From the NCBI RefSeq assembly GCF_003026105.1, contig NZ_PYNW01000021.1, forward strand, positions 1 through 47,359: a stretch of 47,359 nt of DNA, in the 5' to 3' direction. The position numbers were made by a program, and so were the translations under genes. Under the pieces are notes generated by a model, which was given only the letters and a program-made list of their open reading frames with translations, was not told the DNA's origin and did no database searches. The stretch comes from Photobacterium sp. GB-56. Its GTDB lineage: Bacteria; Pseudomonadota; Gammaproteobacteria; Enterobacterales; Vibrionaceae. Below are positions 45,134 through 47,359 of this stretch, piece by piece (position 1 is the stretch's first letter; each line of letters starts with the position of its first letter).

Positions 45134-46120
45134 TTAACGATAATAATATTCATCTTCTTCATTGAAGATAACTTTTTTCACATGATTTTCGTTAAACCAT
45201 TCCCGACCTATAAAACGATTAAAGTGAGAATGTGCTTCTCGAACATCGTCTTCATCTAAGAACAGCGATTCAATAACTTTGGTATACAGTTTATCAATTA
45301 TATCAATTTGATCTTTTGATATATCATTATCCCTTAAAAATAGCTCTTTATCTTCGCTCTCATGAAAATGACTGAATATTTCTAATTCTTGATCTGATAT
45401 ATCACTTTGAGCTAAAAGTGCCCCCAATTGGATTTCGTATTTTATTTCATAGGATAAGTTATTAAGTTCATCTTTTGTTATATCCACTCCATCTTCTTCA
45501 ATACTAATTTCTTGATAATCTATTAGTGACTCGATATGCATGTATCTAGGCTTATTTATACTTAGTTCCCAAATATTTTTTAGATCATATCCATCACTTA
45601 CATTAAAAAAGTGAAATAAATTAATATTTGGTGTCTCATCAAAAAAATATTTCTCAGGTAAATTTACATAATTCCATATTACTGGATTGACGCCTGCAGC
45701 CAACTCCCATCCTTTACCACCACAAACAAGAATATTCCAAGAGCTAAACTTGAAATCATCAAATGTCATTGATTCTAATTGTTCTTGTTTCATCCCTTCT
45801 TTTTTTAACAATGCCTTAAGGTTCTCTTCGGGATAAGTGTTAAATAGGAAGTCATAGAATAATAGTTGCCCTAATGTTTTCCCTTTTACTAACTCGTCAG
45901 CATCGAGCATTTTAGCTTCCCACAAATGAAACTTACCATTCTCATCAATTTCAATGAAGTCTGTTTGAGAGTAAGGCATCGTTTTACTCTTTATTCTTTC
46001 GGGTTTATTTGAACAATAAAACAATGGGACTTCTTTTAAAAAAGTAGAACCTAAAAAAAAGTCATGGCTATTTACAAAATTAAAGAATTTTTTCTGATAA
46101 TAATTTTCGTTTTTTTTCAT
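45134..46120 (-). CDS. Probable PD-(D/E)XK nuclease-domain protein
   Basis: A 328-residue protein. The region SQTDFIEIDENGKFHLWEAK (about residues 51-70) has the order Asp, turn, Glu-x-Lys seen in restriction endonuclease-like nucleases, followed by TLGQLLFYDFLF, where the Gln and aromatic residues fit the helix after the active site. Residues 200-328 are strongly acidic, with many Asp and Glu, and may be a separate helical domain. No close family is recognised. The ATG lacks a visible ribosome binding site. The leader is very AT-rich and holds one copy of the duplicated block. Confidence 0.6.
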   Translation of the reverse strand: MKKNENYYQKKFFNFVNSHDFFLGSTFLKEVPLFYCSNKPERIKSKTMPYSQTDFIEIDENGKFHLWEAKMLDADELVKGKTLGQLLFYDFLFNTYPEENLKALLKKEGMKQEQLESMTFDDFKFSSWNILVCGGKGWELAAGVNPVIWNYVNLPEKYFFDETPNINLFHFFNVSDGYDLKNIWELSINKPRYMHIESLIDYQEISIEEDGVDITKDELNNLSYEIKYEIQLGALLAQSDISDQELEIFSHFHESEDKELFLRDNDISKDQIDIIDKLYTKVIESLFLDEDDVREAHSHFNRFIGREWFNENHVKKVIFNEEDEYYYR

Positions 46121-46345
46121 ATATATTATTTTAATAAAAATTTCATTTAAACAATCAGACTGTTGTACTTATTAGTCAATTTCTACTGCAGAAGTAAGTT
46201 ACCAGAGTAGTTTTATCTAAAGGTAGAAACCTTACTTTCATACTAAATCCTTTCAATAGCTAACAGTGTATTAAAAATACATTCTTACTTTAACGCAAAA
46301 TATACTCAAAAATCACCTTTATTATACTCGATATAATCTATATAT

Positions 46346-46495
46346 ATCATGATGTTGATAGTGTTTTTCACATTAAACTCTTTTGAAAGGGTCTGAAGAG
46401 TAATAAATATATTTAATAACCCTGATTAAATACAAAAACTAATCCAAAATCACGTTAATACGATATGACTGATTAAAAGGTCTAAATGATAATGG
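46346..46495 (-). repeat. Duplicated block, copy 1
   Basis: About 150 bp similar to 47091-47250. Best-conserved words: ATATCATGA then TTGAT, TGATTA, AAACTAATC, ATCACGTTAATA and GATATGAC. It is in the leader of the PD-(D/E)XK gene. Confidence 0.65.
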
Positions 46496-46506
46496 GGCAG
46501 ATATGA

Positions 46507-46587
46507 GCTAGCTCGTTGTTGGACAAAACTTTGTTAGATAGCCAGCTCTATTCAGGCTGGTTGATATTAGGAAAAGTATTGGTAACT
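46507..46587 (-). repeat. 81-bp boundary module, copy D
   Basis: Starts GCTAGCTCGTTGTTGGACA and ends GATATTAGGAAAAGTA (46563-46578) plus nine bases. The middle forms CCAGC/GCTGG at exactly the module offsets where copy B has a different but also paired stem. Confidence 0.7.
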
Positions 46588-46612
46588 TCTTCACAAAGTA
46601 CCTTTAGGGTAC

Positions 46613-46635
46613 AAAGACCGCCACTATGGGCGGTC
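46613..46635 (-). terminator. Terminator of the 90-residue protein gene
   Basis: GACCGCC and GGCGGTC pair around six bases, with TTTG following on the minus strand. Confidence 0.65.
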
Positions 46636-46712
46636 ATATTAACAATAACGATGTTTATTTGTATCAATTAGCATAAAAATTTAAAGTGCTCAATAGCCTG
46701 ACTTTTTGAGAG

Positions 46713-46985
46713 TTACTTTCTTATAAACTCTCTTTTTTCTGCTGAATATATATATGTTGATGACTTTGGCACAATATCACTAGAATTGAGAGCTGTAATG
46801 ATTTTTTCTTTTATTGCCGCAGTGTCACCAGATGAAGTCACACCATATGGAATATGGAAAATATAAGAATTATTAACGAAACGATACTCCCTATCATAAT
46901 TGAAATATTCCACTTCAAAATCCATATCATATTTTTTAGTGAAAATAGGTAAAAGTACTTCTTTAGCTTGCTCAAGTGTTAACAA
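46713..46985 (-). CDS. Small protein of unknown function
   Basis: A 90-residue, cytosolic, mixed alpha/beta protein that I do not recognise. It has an N-terminal helix (LEQAKEVLLPIFTKKYDM), strands with many Tyr and Phe (FEVEYFNYDREYRFVNNSYIF) and a second helix (DTAAIKEKIITALNSS). The size would fit an immunity or antitoxin-like protein, but no partner gene is seen. The start is TTG at 46985, supported by AGAGG about ten bases upstream; the next ATG would remove the first helix. Its leader carries copy 2 of the duplicated block. Confidence 0.55.
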   Translation of the reverse strand: MLTLEQAKEVLLPIFTKKYDMDFEVEYFNYDREYRFVNNSYIFHIPYGVTSSGDTAAIKEKIITALNSSDIVPKSSTYIYSAEKREFIRK

Positions 46986-47321
46986 AGTTTTCTTTCCTCT
47001 ATGTGATACCTAAGAACTTATTAGTAAGTCTTATTGCAGTCATGTAAAAGAATGTCCCTAGACCCTACAATCTTAATCACTTTAACCTCTAAATATCATG
47101 AGCTTGATTGCATTATTTTGTTTCAAAGTGTTTATTGGAATGTGGAAAGTGATAAATGTATATAACCAGTCTGATTAGCATAGGAATATGCAAATAAAAC
47201 TAATCTAAAAATCACGTTAATAAGATATGACAGAGTATTTGATCTAACATGATGTATGGAATCCACTCCCTCTCTGCCAACCTAAACTTAGCGGAGTGAA
47301 ATTATCTCTGAGGGTTCCAAT
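46986..47321. other. Intergenic region reaching the IS110-type element
   Basis: No gene. It holds copy 2 of the duplicated block (47091-47250) and, from roughly 47250, the short left end of the insertion sequence, including ATGGAATCCACTCCCTCT. The exact IS boundary cannot be fixed without its right end. Confidence 0.5.
47091..47250 (-). repeat. Duplicated block, copy 2
   Basis: Shares with copy 1 the words ATATCATGA then TTGAT, TGATTA, AAACTAATC, ATCACGTTAATA, GATATGAC and TCTAA-ATGAT in the same order. It lies about 106 bp upstream of the 90-residue protein gene. Confidence 0.65.
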
Positions 47322-47359
47322 ATGTTAACTAGCAACGTTATCGCTATCGATTTAGCCAA
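47322..47359 (+). mobile_element. IS110/IS1111-family transposase, first codons only
   Basis: ATG at 47322 has GAGGG seven bases upstream and opens MLTSNVIAIDLA, cut by the window end. The IAIDLA(K) strand with its Asp is the start of the DEDD domain of IS110-type transposases. Only about 70 bp lie between the duplicated block and the start codon, too short for a 5' bridge-RNA region as in IS621, so the IS1111 subgroup (RNA region at the other end) fits better; this is inference from a very short segment. Confidence 0.65.

Larger units (their letters stand above)
46121..46712. other. Long intergenic region between two island genes
   Basis: No coding sequence seen. From left to right it holds the AT-rich leader of the PD-(D/E)XK gene, copy 1 of the duplicated block, module copy D and the terminator of the 90-residue protein gene. 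Confidence 0.55.

Noticed and set aside
1..47359. tRNA, rRNA or CRISPR arrays
   Set aside because: I saw no tRNA T-loop signature with matching arms, no rRNA, and no regularly spaced repeat-spacer pattern; the island repeats are too few and too far apart.

Overview
The gene content points to a gammaproteobacterium of the family Vibrionaceae, most likely Photobacterium or a close Vibrio relative. The signs are ydjA-selD-mnmH beside topB, yejK/yejL/lapC in the enterobacterial order, a fadL-volA lipid pair, rnt next to the sodium-motor gene motY, and an attC site of the Vibrio superintegron type. I cannot fix the species from the sequence alone.

Bases 1-37,700 are ordinary chromosome. Left to right they hold: an APC amino-acid permease; a selenium block (nitroreductase ydjA, selenophosphate synthase selD, tRNA selenouridine synthase mnmH), with a perfect FNR-type box upstream of selD; a Bax-like glucosaminidase and topoisomerase III; a GAF-GGDEF diguanylate cyclase and a small lipoprotein; the envelope regulator lapC with yejL, divergent from yejK; a chemoreceptor, a HAD phosphatase and a YgbA-type nitrosative-stress protein; an M20 peptidase beside the decayed C-terminus of a YjiG-like membrane protein; an NhaC-type antiporter, asd, and an RND efflux pump with its adaptor; FeSOD (sodB) divergent from glutaredoxin grxD; a second antiporter-family permease; the surface lipase volA behind fadL; rnt and motY (with a sigma-28-type promoter); and a Fur-boxed MnSOD with a DUF2753 gene. 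Most convergent or terminal genes end at clear hairpin terminators.

From about 37.7 kb to the right edge the character changes. All full-length genes lie on the minus strand, long non-coding stretches separate them, and none is a housekeeping gene. They are: a 1,369-residue protein joining an alpha/beta-hydrolase to a STAND-type P-loop NTPase and a long repeat-like C-terminus; an unrecognised 309-residue protein; a probable DUF3800-like (RNase H fold) protein; a probable PD-(D/E)XK nuclease; and an unrecognised 90-residue protein. A superintegron-type attC (43776-43901) overlaps the stop codon of the DUF3800-like gene, and a second attC-like palindrome (44868-44926) lies just before that gene, so at least this unit is an integron gene cassette. 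The window ends in the first codons of an IS110/IS1111-type transposase.

The most unusual signal is a non-coding module of exactly 81 bp found after three of the island genes (38126-38206, 42630-42710, 46507-46587). Its two ends are conserved, its length is fixed, and its middle differs in sequence; in two copies the middle forms a hairpin at the same position with compensating base changes. A duplicated block of about 150 bp lies upstream of two of the genes. Together with the hydrolase-STAND gene this looks like a cassette-like anti-phage or conflict-gene array whose boundary element I do not recognise.
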